A DNA stretch of 64,000 nt from Flavobacterium salmonis (GCF_903819435.1 NZ_CAIJDP010000088.1:124001-188000), one strand, 5' to 3'. Positions 8,629-18,361 are shown, counted from the stretch's first letter. Program-made: numbers and translations. The notes: generated by a model from the letters alone, not told the origin.

Positions 8629-9609
8629 TTAGAAATTTTCAGACTTATTCTCTGCCATCCAATTTAAAGTTATTTTTATACCATCCTTTCTTGAATATGG
8701 TAACAATGGAGCTATTTTATAAGTATTTTTTAAATCAATAATATTATTAGTTGTCATGTTATGCAATCTGAATGAGTTCATTGGAAAATGAATTTTAAAT
8801 AATTTCAAAATATCTCCAAAAAAAGCAGCTCCCTTAATTATAAAATAAGGAGCTTTTTTAATTTTAGTACCAAGTTCAGTTGCTATTTCATTACCCCATT
8901 CTTCAATATTTATTGCAGGATCATCTCCAATATAAAAAACTTTTTGTTCATCATTTATTGTTTCGGTAAAAAGTATACTTTCAATTTGGCAAACAGCATT
9001 ACCAATAAATCCGTATGTTTTGGTACATCCTTTATTTCCAACATGAAAATATTTTCCAGCAATAATCATATCAAAAAAATTCTTGTAAGGTATACCAAAC
9101 CAAGGTCCCCAAATTGACGTAGGTCTTATTATTGCCCAGTCACAATCAGGCCTGTTTTCCCACACTAATTGTTCTGTTTTCACTTTACTTTCTCCATAAA
9201 TTGTAGTTGGTGCATAATCAAACTGGTTTTTTGGATAATACCCTCCATAACACACCAACATTGATGAAGTTATAATAATTTTCTTTAAATTCTTTAATTC
9301 GGTTGTGGCTTTTAGCAAATTTTCTACACCTAAAACATTCGAATTATAATCTTCCAGGCCTTTCCCGTCCAAGTCTGTACGTGCAGCTAAATGTAAAATA
9401 TAGTCAGGTTCGAAATTAAGAACTGCATGCTTTAACTCCAATAAATCATTAATATCTATTTTAGTCCAATATTTAAGGAATTCTTTGTTACTTGGTTCTT
9501 TAACATCAATATTTAAAATTTCATGACCGTCTTGAATCAACTTCTCCGAGAAGTTAGTCCCAATAAATCCTGAGCCTCCAGTTATTAGTATTTTATGTTT
9601 AATTAACAT
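8629..9609 (-). CDS. NAD-dependent sugar epimerase/dehydratase or reductase (extended SDR)
   Basis: This 326-residue extended SDR shows the dinucleotide motif GGSGFIGTNF at residues 11-20 and a catalytic YGESK motif (Y followed by K four residues later). HLAARTDL and IRPTSIWGPW are typical of nucleotide-sugar epimerases or reductases. The precise substrate is not recognisable. It sits between a GT4 gene and a Wzy-like gene. One attractive role is the missing 4-keto reductase for GDP-4-keto-6-deoxymannose made by ManC and Gmd, or a WbpK/WbpV-like reductase after the WbpM-type dehydratase. Both are inferences. Confidence 0.75.
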   Translation of the reverse strand: MLIKHKILITGGSGFIGTNFSEKLIQDGHEILNIDVKEPSNKEFLKYWTKIDINDLLELKHAVLNFEPDYILHLAARTDLDGKGLEDYNSNVLGVENLLKATTELKNLKKIIITSSMLVCYGGYYPKNQFDYAPTTIYGESKVKTEQLVWENRPDCDWAIIRPTSIWGPWFGIPYKNFFDMIIAGKYFHVGNKGCTKTYGFIGNAVCQIESILFTETINDEQKVFYIGDDPAINIEEWGNEIATELGTKIKKAPYFIIKGAAFFGDILKLFKIHFPMNSFRLHNMTTNNIIDLKNTYKIAPLLPYSRKDGIKITLNWMAENKSENF

Positions 9610-9645
9610 TATTAATATTTTTTAAAAAATTAATTTAATTAGATT

Positions 9646-10731
9646 TTAGCTCAAATATTGGGAGAATAAAAGATTTATTCTACTATTAAATTTTTCTGGA
9701 GAAAATTCACATTTTGAATGTATAATATTATGCTGCTGAATTTTTAATAACAATTCAGGATTATCAAGAAAGAATTTCACTGCATTATATGTACTATCAA
9801 CATCATTTGGTTTAACTAACAGACCTTCGTTTTTAGTAACAATATCTGATAAAAAATTATGATCTGTGGCAACTATTGCATTTCCTGTTCTCATTGCTTC
9901 AATATTTACTAAACCAAATGATTCAGTTTTAAAAAATGTTGGAAAGAGTAAAATGTCACTATTTAAAAATAGATTTATTTTGTTGACTCCCTTAACAACA
10001 CCATGATAAACTATCCTATTTGGATAAAGTTGATTTAATTGGTGAAATTTATCATCAAATTTTTTTTTCACTTCTAAAGCTGACATCAAATAATCTGAGA
10101 GAGGGTCACCAGCAATATTAAACACAACATTTTTATAATGCTTAGCTATTTTTTCAAAAGTATCTAAAGCCACAAAAATGCCCTTACTTTTCATCAAAAA
10201 TGATATGTATAGAATATGTACTTCTTCATTTTTGTTTTTCAAATCAAAATCAACATCATCTAAAACCGAATCATAACAATTGGGAATTACAGTTCTTTTC
10301 ATTTTCGTTAATGATGAAGGCATAAGTTGTTTTTGCCTTTCTGTCACAAAAATCGTTTCGTCAATGTTAGTATATGCTTGATGAATAATTTTTGATAATA
10401 TTCCACCTGTAAAAAGATCCATAATCTCATTACCATGTAAATGATTAATTACTTTGACTCCCTTTATTTTACATAAAAATAACAAAACAATATCTTTTAT
10501 TGCTCCTTTTTTACTTCGGGTACATGTGAAATAAACTAAATCAACTTTATGAAAAATGAAGATCCAAAAAGTTTTTAATAAAGTTATTATTGTACCCAAA
10601 TATTTACTTTTTACATTGGTATTAATTAAAAACTTTGGTTTAATTAAATTATAGACCATATTTGAAATTAATGCCTGTCCTCCGATAGGTGGAGGAATAG
10701 GGCAAAAAAATAAAATGTTTTTTTTTTTCAT
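9646..10731 (-). CDS. Glycosyltransferase family 4 (GT-B fold)
   Basis: This 361-residue protein has a GT-B architecture. The N-terminal PPPIGGQALISNM loop contacts donor or acceptor in this family. The C-terminal half has ILYISFLMKSKGIF and a nucleotide-sugar EX7E-like region around FKTESFGLVNIEAMRTGNAIV. No membrane segment is needed for function; it should act at the inner-membrane cytosolic face. A run of eleven A residues follows the start codon directly (plus-strand T at about 10718-10728), giving MKKKN, and a second run of nine lies near 10050. The first could allow slip-strand frameshifting. Donor sugar unknown. Confidence 0.85.
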   Translation of the reverse strand: MKKKNILFFCPIPPPIGGQALISNMVYNLIKPKFLINTNVKSKYLGTIITLLKTFWIFIFHKVDLVYFTCTRSKKGAIKDIVLLFLCKIKGVKVINHLHGNEIMDLFTGGILSKIIHQAYTNIDETIFVTERQKQLMPSSLTKMKRTVIPNCYDSVLDDVDFDLKNKNEEVHILYISFLMKSKGIFVALDTFEKIAKHYKNVVFNIAGDPLSDYLMSALEVKKKFDDKFHQLNQLYPNRIVYHGVVKGVNKINLFLNSDILLFPTFFKTESFGLVNIEAMRTGNAIVATDHNFLSDIVTKNEGLLVKPNDVDSTYNAVKFFLDNPELLLKIQQHNIIHSKCEFSPEKFNSRINLLFSQYLS

Positions 10732-10805
10732 TTAGGGCTTAGAATTGACAACTATTTAATTAATTCTATTTTGTTACAAAACGCTTCAAAAGCACAATTA
10801 TATTT

Positions 10806-11921
10806 TTAATACATTTCTCTAAAAAATTCTATATTATAAAACAAACTTTTATAAGGATCAAATAAATCAAAATAGGGAGAGATTGACTGTAACAACAAAA
10901 ATACCGAAACAATAAAAATAATTAAAAGAACATATACTTTATCTAAGCTAAATTTGAAGAATACTAATTGTGAAGAAATTAAAAAGGATTCCATTATATT
11001 AAAATACAAACTTCCACGGTTAACAATAATTAAAAGTGAGGAGGAAAACATAAAATATAAAAATAACCCAAAGGCATAACCATTGTAAATTATTTTGTAA
11101 TAGGGAAGTTTTTTATTTAAATAGTCAAAATTGCATGTAAACAAAATAAGCAGTAAAATCCTTTTAATCAGACCAAATATACTAAGACTAGCATCTTTAA
11201 GCGCATCTTTAGCCTCATTTCCATAGAATTCAACTTTATATGTTGCTGATTCACTTACAAATCCTCCTAATGAAAAAAACTTTAATGGTAATGAAGTTTT
11301 ACCAATAACAAAAGCTATAATTAAAATAGTACAAATGGCTTGCCATTTAAATACTCTGTTAAGAAAATAATAAACACTAAACAAAATAGCTGTTGTGTGA
11401 AAAAAGGAGGCGAGAAGTATTAACAAAAAAAAAGGGATAGTTTTTTTCTTTTCAACGAAAGGCAAAGCCAATAAACAGATAGCCAATGCCATTAATTGTC
11501 GATTGCTTCCAACCAAACCTAAATTTGTAGCGTAAAAAAAAAGTAATGACAGATATAAATATGGACTATACTTTTTGGCAGTTTTAAAAATAATACCGTA
11601 AAAAAACAAAGCGTGAAAAAATAAAAAAAATGAATAGTCTCCAAAAATCTTATAGATAAAAAACGTAGTAAAACCATATCCAATTTCAAAACCTGCTAAC
11701 GCATTTATAAAAACCAAACTCACTTCATCCACATCGCTAAAGTGATGATAATAAGGATACCAATCTGTACCGGTTTCCCATCTTAATCCAATTTGGACAA
11801 CAATTATAAAATACAAAATTGAAAATAATATCTTATTTTCAATGTCAGTAAGTTTGCATCTTAATTCTAAAAATGCAAATAAGAGAATTATTAAAAGTGT
11901 TCCAATATAAATTTCCATCAA
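10806..11921 (-). CDS. EpsG-family polysaccharide polymerase (Wzy-like), copy 1
   Basis: This 371-residue polytopic membrane protein has about ten hydrophobic segments. It has the EpsG-family pattern, with LRWETGTDWYPYYHHF near residues 46-61 and GSNRQLMALAICLLAL near 132-147, equivalent to the motifs of the second copy at 7520-8587. Its ATG overlaps the stop of the upstream glycosyltransferase (ATGA at 11918-11921; two ATG codons lie in tandem at the start), so the two are translationally coupled. It probably polymerises lipid-linked repeats at the periplasmic face. Which copy is the main polymerase cannot be told from sequence. Confidence 0.8.
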   Translation of the reverse strand: MMEIYIGTLLIILLFAFLELRCKLTDIENKILFSILYFIIVVQIGLRWETGTDWYPYYHHFSDVDEVSLVFINALAGFEIGYGFTTFFIYKIFGDYSFFLFFHALFFYGIIFKTAKKYSPYLYLSLLFFYATNLGLVGSNRQLMALAICLLALPFVEKKKTIPFFLLILLASFFHTTAILFSVYYFLNRVFKWQAICTILIIAFVIGKTSLPLKFFSLGGFVSESATYKVEFYGNEAKDALKDASLSIFGLIKRILLLILFTCNFDYLNKKLPYYKIIYNGYAFGLFLYFMFSSSLLIIVNRGSLYFNIMESFLISSQLVFFKFSLDKVYVLLIIFIVSVFLLLQSISPYFDLFDPYKSLFYNIEFFREMY

Positions 11922-12973
11922 TATAATTTAGTATACAGTTCATTCATTTTTGAAATCACTATATTATTTGAAAAATAAGTATCATAATGGTCTTTAAAAT
12001 TATTATTCTCATTTTTTCTAAAATGATTAAGCTTTGTGATAATACTTTTTGCATTATTCTCAAAAAGAAAATCATTGGAAATAATTATCTCTGGAATTGC
12101 ACAAATATTTGAAGCAATTACAGGCTTATCAAACAAATATCCTTCAATTATTGGCAAACCAAAACCTTCACCATACGCTGCAGGAATTAAAATCACATCG
12201 CTATTTTTATAATACTGGATCAACTCATCATCAGCAACATAACCTAAAAGGGATATGTTATCTAAATTCTGCTCTTTAATTTTCTCCTGATAAAACTTTA
12301 ATAGAGGTCCTTTTCCTGCTATTAAAAATTCAAAATTTTCATCTTCTAATAATTTAGCGACATCAATTAATAAATCTATTAATGCTCTTTCCTCTATACT
12401 TCTCACAGTAAAGACCTTGATAACTCCTGTTTTAAAACATGTAATTTCTTTATTAACAATATTGTTCGTTTTGAAATTTTCAAAGTGAGAAGTATTAGGG
12501 ATAATACAGTTATTGATTCCTTTATACAAGCTCATTTTCTTTGCATAGAATGAAATAAAATGAACAAAATCGCAACGTAAATAAAGTAATTTTTCCAAAA
12601 GCAAAAACACATATTTCAGCTTATGTTTTGTTACCTTGGCGAAATAATATGCGCCATCATGAACTGTAAACAAATTACTTTGAAAACAACTTCCAATACT
12701 CATTAATGGGTTGTGGGAATGAATAAATATTTGTTTGTTTTTTTTTAATTTAAATAAAAGAATATTAAGCGTTATAATCCAAAAGAAATTTTTCTTTACT
12801 CCAATACAAACTAAATTTCCAAATCTGCTTACTTTAGTTTGGACATCCCAGTGTAAATAATAATTTGTATCAAAAGGACTCGCTAGGGATTGAAAATGAA
12901 CTACATTTTCAACACCACGTTTGTGAATTCGCATACTATTAAAACCGAAAAATAACATAGCCGATTTAGCCAT
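11918..12973 (-). CDS. Glycosyltransferase family 4 (GT-B fold)
   Basis: This 351-residue protein has a recognisable GT4 C-terminal domain: IKVFTVRSIEERALIDLLIDV, then LLGYVADDELIQYYKNSDVILIPAAYGEGFGLPIIEGYLFDKPVIASNICAIPEI. The E..G..EGY segment is the EX7E nucleotide-sugar site. The N-terminal half is less conserved, as expected for acceptor recognition. It is coupled to the EpsG-type gene downstream by a 4-base overlap and follows the CgeB-like gene by three bases. Donor and linkage are unknown. Confidence 0.83.
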   Translation of the reverse strand: MAKSAMLFFGFNSMRIHKRGVENVVHFQSLASPFDTNYYLHWDVQTKVSRFGNLVCIGVKKNFFWIITLNILLFKLKKNKQIFIHSHNPLMSIGSCFQSNLFTVHDGAYYFAKVTKHKLKYVFLLLEKLLYLRCDFVHFISFYAKKMSLYKGINNCIIPNTSHFENFKTNNIVNKEITCFKTGVIKVFTVRSIEERALIDLLIDVAKLLEDENFEFLIAGKGPLLKFYQEKIKEQNLDNISLLGYVADDELIQYYKNSDVILIPAAYGEGFGLPIIEGYLFDKPVIASNICAIPEIIISNDFLFENNAKSIITKLNHFRKNENNNFKDHYDTYFSNNIVISKMNELYTKLY

Positions 12974-12976
12974 TTT

Positions 12977-13969
12977 TTATAAAAATTGTAACATTTGATT
13001 AATTCTATGTTCATAGGTATGATTTAACAAAAAGTGGCTATATTGCTCTAAAGCTAACTCATGTCTTACATCTGGCTTATCTAAGTAATACTGTACTAAA
13101 TCTATTGCTTCCCCTATATTTTTGTAAGTAAATTTTTCAACATTGATTTTAGAATATTCCTGTAGTACAGTTTTATAGTCACATATTTGAAATCCACCAA
13201 CACCTGCAATTTCAAAAAATTTCACATTCGCAGATTCTATTTCTGCATAATGAAAATTATTAAATACAATTTTTGACCCATACAGAACTTCAGCTTTCCT
13301 ATTACCTGTAATATATTCATTTCGAAATTTCGAACTAATTTCATGTTTTGCAAAACGCCTGTCAGGAGTACCAAATAGCGCTAAATTAATACCTGATTTC
13401 AATAATTTCTCAATCATATTAGCCCGATAAGGATACATAGTACCAAAAGCAACTACATCAATATCTATTTTTTTTTCATATTCTTCACGATCTCCATTAG
13501 GCATTTTATGTACTCGAGGATTAAAGGCCTCTGGTAAATAAAAGGTAGGTAATCCCATTTTATTCTTCATAAAATCAACTATAAATCGGTCTTTTGTAAA
13601 ATAAGCATCATAATTAGATGCGAAAATTTGCTGATATTCAAATGTCGTTAATGCATCTGGATTAAAGTGTACAACTGGTATATACGGCAAAGCTTCTTTA
13701 ATTAATTTGATACAAATTGGATGAGTAAAACGGTAAGTACAAACAATTAATTCAGGCTCTGAATCGATAATTAATTTTGCTATTTTCCTAAAGAGATACT
13801 CATCATAAAAATTTAAAAATTTTATAGCAAAATAATTATATTTATATGGAATTGAAATGACATCTCTTATATCAAAATGTATTACACTATGACCTAAGAA
13901 ACTAAACGAATCATTGAGATGATATTCTAAACTATCAAAATCCTTACTGCCAAAAAGTGCTATTTTCAT
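12977..13969 (-). CDS. CgeB-like glycosyltransferase family protein
   Basis: This 330-residue protein begins MKIALFGSKDFDSLEYHLND. Features include VVHFNPDALTTFEY, then FTKDRFIVDFMKN, and a C-terminal VKFFEIAGVGGFQICDY, the pattern of the spore-maturation CgeB / glycosyl-transferase 1-2 group. These are GT-B proteins distantly related to GT4, often found in polysaccharide or maturation loci. It lies between a GT2 and a GT4 gene with very short spacing (24 and 3 bases), so it belongs to the same operon and probably adds one residue to the repeat. Specificity unknown. Confidence 0.72.
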   Translation of the reverse strand: MKIALFGSKDFDSLEYHLNDSFSFLGHSVIHFDIRDVISIPYKYNYFAIKFLNFYDEYLFRKIAKLIIDSEPELIVCTYRFTHPICIKLIKEALPYIPVVHFNPDALTTFEYQQIFASNYDAYFTKDRFIVDFMKNKMGLPTFYLPEAFNPRVHKMPNGDREEYEKKIDIDVVAFGTMYPYRANMIEKLLKSGINLALFGTPDRRFAKHEISSKFRNEYITGNRKAEVLYGSKIVFNNFHYAEIESANVKFFEIAGVGGFQICDYKTVLQEYSKINVEKFTYKNIGEAIDLVQYYLDKPDVRHELALEQYSHFLLNHTYEHRINQMLQFL

Positions 13970-13993
13970 GTATTACTTTAAATTTGAAAAAAG

Positions 13994-14809
13994 TTAATCA
14001 TTTAAGATAACCCTTTTTATTAATTTATTTTTTAGAATATTTTTTCTTTTTGTATTCTCAATAAATTCAGCAGGCAATAACAATAATATATATTTTCTTA
14101 AATTAAGACGCATTTTATATAAAAACAGAATGAGTTTCCAATTTTTATTTTTATTCCTGGCATTAATTTTTGAATCTTCTAAAAATGTGATAAGCGGATT
14201 ATTTGTAGAAGCACCATCATATGCTGAAAACTTGCATATACATATTGGGATATATTCAAAAATATGATTATCTATATATATTCTAAAAAAAAGATCATAA
14301 TCCGCAGCAATTTTATAATTGGTATCAAATAAATACTTCAATAACAATTTACTTTTCGCAAAAACTGTTTGATGTCCAAAAACCATAAAATCCCGTGTTT
14401 TTTCAATATCATCAGGAGCCAGAACTATATTTCCCCATCTATAGCACAACATATTGTCTCCATAAATTACGTCTGAAAACCTATCAATACTAAAAACCCT
14501 TTTTAAAATTTGCATATCATAAAAGACATCTCCTGCATTCATAAAATTTATCCATTCTCCAGTCGCAAGCTTAATTCCTTTATTCATAGCATCGTAAATC
14601 CCGGCATCAGGTTCCGAAAGCCAAAAGCTTATTCTATCTTTATATTTTGTAATTATTTCAAGAGTATCATCTGTAGAACCACCGTCAATTATAATATATT
14701 CAAAGTCAGAAAAATTTTGATTAATAACGCTCAAAATAGTTTTTTCAATAGTGCTACTTACATTATAACATACTGTAATAATTGTTATAAGGGGTGAATC
14801 AGTATCCAT
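13994..14809 (-). CDS. Glycosyltransferase family 2 (GT-A fold)
   Basis: This 271-residue protein has the GT2 start PLITIITVCYNVSSTIEKTI, then YIIIDGGSTDDTLEII (nucleotide-binding aspartates), GIYDAMNKGIKLATGEWI and a DxD-type YGDNM near residue 117. AADYDLFFRI is the acceptor-side ED-like motif. The tail is basic with no obvious membrane helix, so it probably associates with the membrane peripherally. It is the only GT2 enzyme visible in the locus. Donor sugar unknown. Confidence 0.88.
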   Translation of the reverse strand: MDTDSPLITIITVCYNVSSTIEKTILSVINQNFSDFEYIIIDGGSTDDTLEIITKYKDRISFWLSEPDAGIYDAMNKGIKLATGEWINFMNAGDVFYDMQILKRVFSIDRFSDVIYGDNMLCYRWGNIVLAPDDIEKTRDFMVFGHQTVFAKSKLLLKYLFDTNYKIAADYDLFFRIYIDNHIFEYIPICICKFSAYDGASTNNPLITFLEDSKINARNKNKNWKLILFLYKMRLNLRKYILLLLPAEFIENTKRKNILKNKLIKRVILND

Positions 14810-14842
14810 TTTCTCTTATTGTTATAAAAATTTGATAATAGT

Positions 14843-15802
14843 TTATTCCAAACATCTTAATTCCTCCTCAATTAACAGATCTAAAATATCGTAAAAATCG
14901 AGATCATAATCCCAACCTAATATTTTTTTTGCGGGTGTATTATCTCCATAAATATCCTCAATATCTGTAGGTCTCATTAAACCATAATCAATTTCCAATT
15001 TATCTTGAGAAATATTTAATTTACTAAAAACATATTCAATAATTGATCTTAGAGTTATACTTTTTCCTGAGCAAATAATAAAATCTTCCGGCTCACCTGC
15101 CTGTAGCATTAACCACATAGCTTTGACATAATATGGCGAATATCCAAAATCTCTTTTAATATCAATATTACCAACTTTAAGCACCCATTCAGGATTGTCT
15201 TTATTTCTCACAGCCTCACTTAATACTTTTTTAACAAAAAAATTTGTAGACCTTAAATGAGATTCATGATTAAATAAAACTCCATTGCATGCATACAATC
15301 CATAAGATTCCCGGTAGTTAACAACAATCCAATGGGCAGAGGCTTTAGAAATTGCATAAGGGCTTAGCGGATGCATTGGAGTATCTATGTTAATTGGTAA
15401 ATCCTCAACTTTTCCAAACATTTCACTACTAGAGGCCTGATAAAAACGAATATCTTGTTTAACTATCCGAATAGCTTCTAATAAATTAATAACAGAAATA
15501 ATATTAAAATTTATAGTTCCAATCGGTTGCTTAAATGACAAACTAACAGAACTTTGTGCAGCTAAATTATATATCTCGTTTGGCTGATATTTATTTATCA
15601 ATAAGATAATACTAGACAAATCTAATAAGTCACATTCTTCAATTATTACATTTGAAGTTACATCCAAATATTTTATATTATCGAGTACGTCTGAATGATT
15701 ATTTCGAGTAAAACCAATAACAAAATAACCTTTATCAATTAAAAATTTAGTCAAATAAGCACCATCTTGCCCACTAATTCCAGTTATAAAAGCTACTTTC
15801 AT
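14843..15802 (-). CDS. gmd: GDP-mannose 4,6-dehydratase family protein (Gmd)
   Basis: This 319-residue SDR enzyme should convert GDP-D-mannose to GDP-4-keto-6-deoxymannose. The Gmd signature GISGQDGAYLTKFLI is at residues 7-21, NLAAQSSVSLSF near 83, the catalytic YAISKASAHWIVVNYRESYG near 149, and NHESHLRST follows, matching the NHESPRRG element of classical Gmd. RPTDIEDIYGD near the end also matches the family. It is about 50 residues shorter than E. coli Gmd. ManC is encoded upstream at 22970-23971. No obvious GDP-fucose synthase or Rmd is next to it. Its stop overlaps nothing; its start overlaps the upstream GT4 by four bases. Confidence 0.85.
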   Translation of the reverse strand: MKVAFITGISGQDGAYLTKFLIDKGYFVIGFTRNNHSDVLDNIKYLDVTSNVIIEECDLLDLSSIILLINKYQPNEIYNLAAQSSVSLSFKQPIGTINFNIISVINLLEAIRIVKQDIRFYQASSSEMFGKVEDLPINIDTPMHPLSPYAISKASAHWIVVNYRESYGLYACNGVLFNHESHLRSTNFFVKKVLSEAVRNKDNPEWVLKVGNIDIKRDFGYSPYYVKAMWLMLQAGEPEDFIICSGKSITLRSIIEYVFSKLNISQDKLEIDYGLMRPTDIEDIYGDNTPAKKILGWDYDLDFYDILDLLIEEELRCLE

Positions 15803-16902
15803 ATAATTTTCTGATAAACTTTAATAGTGTCTTCAAAAGTTTTATCCCAAGAAAAATTTTGTAATCTTATATTTGCTTGCTGTATTAACTCATTTCTTAA
15901 TTTTGCATCATTAATCAAGTTAAAAACTGCATTAAACAATGACTGATCATCATTTAAATCAAAATAAACTGCACCATTACCCCCAATTTCAGGCAAAGAC
16001 CCTCCATTACTCAAAAGTGTTGGGCAATTACAGGCAAATGATTCCAAAACGGGTATGCCAAATCCTTCATACAAACTTGGAAAAACAAAAAATAGGGCGT
16101 TAGTATATAAATTAGATAAAATAGCATCATTAATTTCTTTTATCAATACTACATGATTCTGCAAACCTAAATCTTTAAGCAAATTAAGTTCTTCTATTGA
16201 GAAATTTCCTCCACCCCCACAGACCAACTTAAGTTTATTTTCAATTAACAAAATAGAAATTGTTTTTACAAAATATGAAAAATTTTTATACCCAGATCTA
16301 TTTCCTACAAATAAAAGATAGTTGTCATTTACAATAGCTTCTTCTCCTTGTTCTGTATTTATTAAAGAATTTCCTAAATAAACAACATCTATTTTATCTT
16401 TATCAATATTATAAATATCAATAATATCATTTTTTGTATGTTCTGAAATAGCAATAATTCTGTGAGCTTTTTTAGCAATTCTACTTTTTTGCATAATTGT
16501 CTTTTCAAGACTTTTTAAATCAGAAAATGAATCCGAAAATTTTTCATGAATCATATCGTAAAAAGTCACAACATAAGGTTTATCTCCAAGATTATTAAAA
16601 AAATAATCATCATAATAAGTAGGGTGAAAAACATCAAAATCTGATTTTTGAACATATCTTAAAGTATTAGACTTATTAACTAAATCTATGAACCTTTCTT
16701 TACCTCTAAAATTAAAATTAGGAAAAAAAGGATATACATTTGAAAACGTATTTGAATTCAAATAAGCGTTATTGGTAAATTTAGTTCCTAGCAAGTAATC
16801 ATTTTCTGAGTTTTCAAAACGCTTAATCAATTCAAAAAAATATCTTGATATCCCTCCATATTGTTGCATCGCAAAAATTTGATAATCAAATAACACTTTC
16901 AT
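15799..16902 (-). CDS. Glycosyltransferase family 4 (mannosyltransferase-like)
   Basis: This 367-residue GT-B protein has FDYQIFAMQQYGGISRYFFE at the N-terminus, the typical glycine-rich start of GT4 mannosyl- or rhamnosyltransferases. ISEHTKNDIIDIYNIDKDKI is mid-protein, then LFVGNRSGYKNF and the EX7E region FPSLYEGFGIPVLESFACNC. The stop overlaps the ATG of gmd by four bases (15799-15802), so translation of the two is coupled. Coupling with gmd hints that it may use a GDP-mannose-derived donor, which is inference. Confidence 0.86.
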   Translation of the reverse strand: MKVLFDYQIFAMQQYGGISRYFFELIKRFENSENDYLLGTKFTNNAYLNSNTFSNVYPFFPNFNFRGKERFIDLVNKSNTLRYVQKSDFDVFHPTYYDDYFFNNLGDKPYVVTFYDMIHEKFSDSFSDLKSLEKTIMQKSRIAKKAHRIIAISEHTKNDIIDIYNIDKDKIDVVYLGNSLINTEQGEEAIVNDNYLLFVGNRSGYKNFSYFVKTISILLIENKLKLVCGGGGNFSIEELNLLKDLGLQNHVVLIKEINDAILSNLYTNALFFVFPSLYEGFGIPVLESFACNCPTLLSNGGSLPEIGGNGAVYFDLNDDQSLFNAVFNLINDAKLRNELIQQANIRLQNFSWDKTFEDTIKVYQKII

Positions 16903-16942
16903 TTATTTTCAAGTTTTAAGTATTTATATCAATGGTTATAGA

Positions 16943-18295
16943 TTATTTATTCCAAATACCTGATGCAGTGCCATTTATTATTTTTTTATATTGAATATAA
17001 CTTATTACTGCACCTAAAAGTAAACATATAAAATTAGAAGCAGGCATCGCATAAATACCCCATTTTAAATATTTGACTAAAAAAATAGAGATCGGAATAT
17101 TAAGAAAACCCATTATTATAGCATAAATGATTTGAATACGTATTTTACCAACACCATTTAAAAAATTAGCAAAAATTGCGTTCCAATTGAATACAATTAT
17201 ATAAAAGCATATAGATATTGATAAAGATAAAGAAACAGAAACGGAATCTCCAACCCATAGATTAATAATAATACTAGCGCATGGAACCATGAAAACCAAA
17301 ACAATAACACTTAATGCCCAATATTTCATTAAAGTTCTAATCGCTTTTTTTATCCAAGCATACTCTTTTTTATAGTAAGCTTCTGTAAATGCAGTCCAAT
17401 AAGGAGAAAGAACAATTGTAAAAAGTATAGTTATAATACTGAAATACTTATATGAGATATTAAAATCAGTTACATCAGAAGGTTGAAACAATTGTGCAAT
17501 CAATATATTATCTGTTTGAAAAATAATCAGACTTACAATCTGAAGTATAAAAAACTGAGACCCTAAGTTTACGATACCCTTAGATTCCTTGAAATCAACT
17601 GCTTTTAAAGAGGGCGAAACTAGTTTAAATTGTTTTGTATACAAATAAAGAGTCGCTCCAATAGAAATTAAAAGTGGAATAACTGATAAACATAAAGAAA
17701 GTATAACCAAATTAGCATTTGTAGTGTTTGTTAATATCCAAACCGCGACAATTAAACCAATATTACTTAGAAACAACAATATAGAACTAATTGAAACCAT
17801 TTGAAAAGAGGCCGCAACAATATTAATAATATCAGTTACAAATTTCAAGAAAAAACAAAGAGAAACGACTGTTACAACTGTATGCAGCTCCTTCTCTGGA
17901 ATAAAATCAGAATTAAAAACAGATTGCCAATTAACAAACGAACTCACTATAAAATACAAAACAATTAAGACCAAAGCAATTAGACCTATAATTGCATATG
18001 TAGTACTTACATAGATTTTAGAAGTTCTAAAATCTTCTTTTGCTAAACTTTCAGATAACTTATTTCTCAAACCATTTCCAATACCTATATCAAAAATAGC
18101 AATCCACCCAACTAAGGAGGAAAGTGTTAACCATACCCCATATGCATCTGGTTTAATATAGTGAATTGTCAAAAACACTAAGACAAATTGCATTATTATA
18201 CTACAGCCCTTAAAGAAAATAGATAATATTATGTTATGATTAGCTTTTTGAGATCTATCTTGATTAACATGCCTAAAATACTTTTTAATCACCAA
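16943..18295 (-). CDS. wzx: Wzx-type polysaccharide flippase (MOP/MATE-like superfamily)
   Basis: This 450-residue protein has about twelve hydrophobic segments and no soluble domain. It has the usual MOP-exporter features: GVWLTLSSLVGWIAIFDIGIGNGLRNKLSESLA near residues 53-85, and LNGVGKIRIQIIYAIIMG in the C-terminal half. Wzx proteins flip undecaprenyl-linked repeat units across the inner membrane before Wzy polymerisation. It lies between the Wzz-like gene and the glycosyltransferases, as in many Wzy-dependent loci. The symbol reflects role by context as well as fold. Confidence 0.85.
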   Translation of the reverse strand: MVIKKYFRHVNQDRSQKANHNIILSIFFKGCSIIMQFVLVFLTIHYIKPDAYGVWLTLSSLVGWIAIFDIGIGNGLRNKLSESLAKEDFRTSKIYVSTTYAIIGLIALVLIVLYFIVSSFVNWQSVFNSDFIPEKELHTVVTVVSLCFFLKFVTDIINIVAASFQMVSISSILLFLSNIGLIVAVWILTNTTNANLVILSLCLSVIPLLISIGATLYLYTKQFKLVSPSLKAVDFKESKGIVNLGSQFFILQIVSLIIFQTDNILIAQLFQPSDVTDFNISYKYFSIITILFTIVLSPYWTAFTEAYYKKEYAWIKKAIRTLMKYWALSVIVLVFMVPCASIIINLWVGDSVSVSLSLSISICFYIIVFNWNAIFANFLNGVGKIRIQIIYAIIMGFLNIPISIFLVKYLKWGIYAMPASNFICLLLGAVISYIQYKKIINGTASGIWNK

Positions 18296-18361
18296 TTGCT
18301 TTTTATTTATATTATTCTATTTTAAGACATCTTTCTTTGTTTACAATTCATTGAAAATTAT

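Noticed and set aside
12097..12279. Short plus-strand frame antisense to a GT4 gene
   Set aside because: Wholly inside a well-supported gene on the other strand with no domain or start signal.
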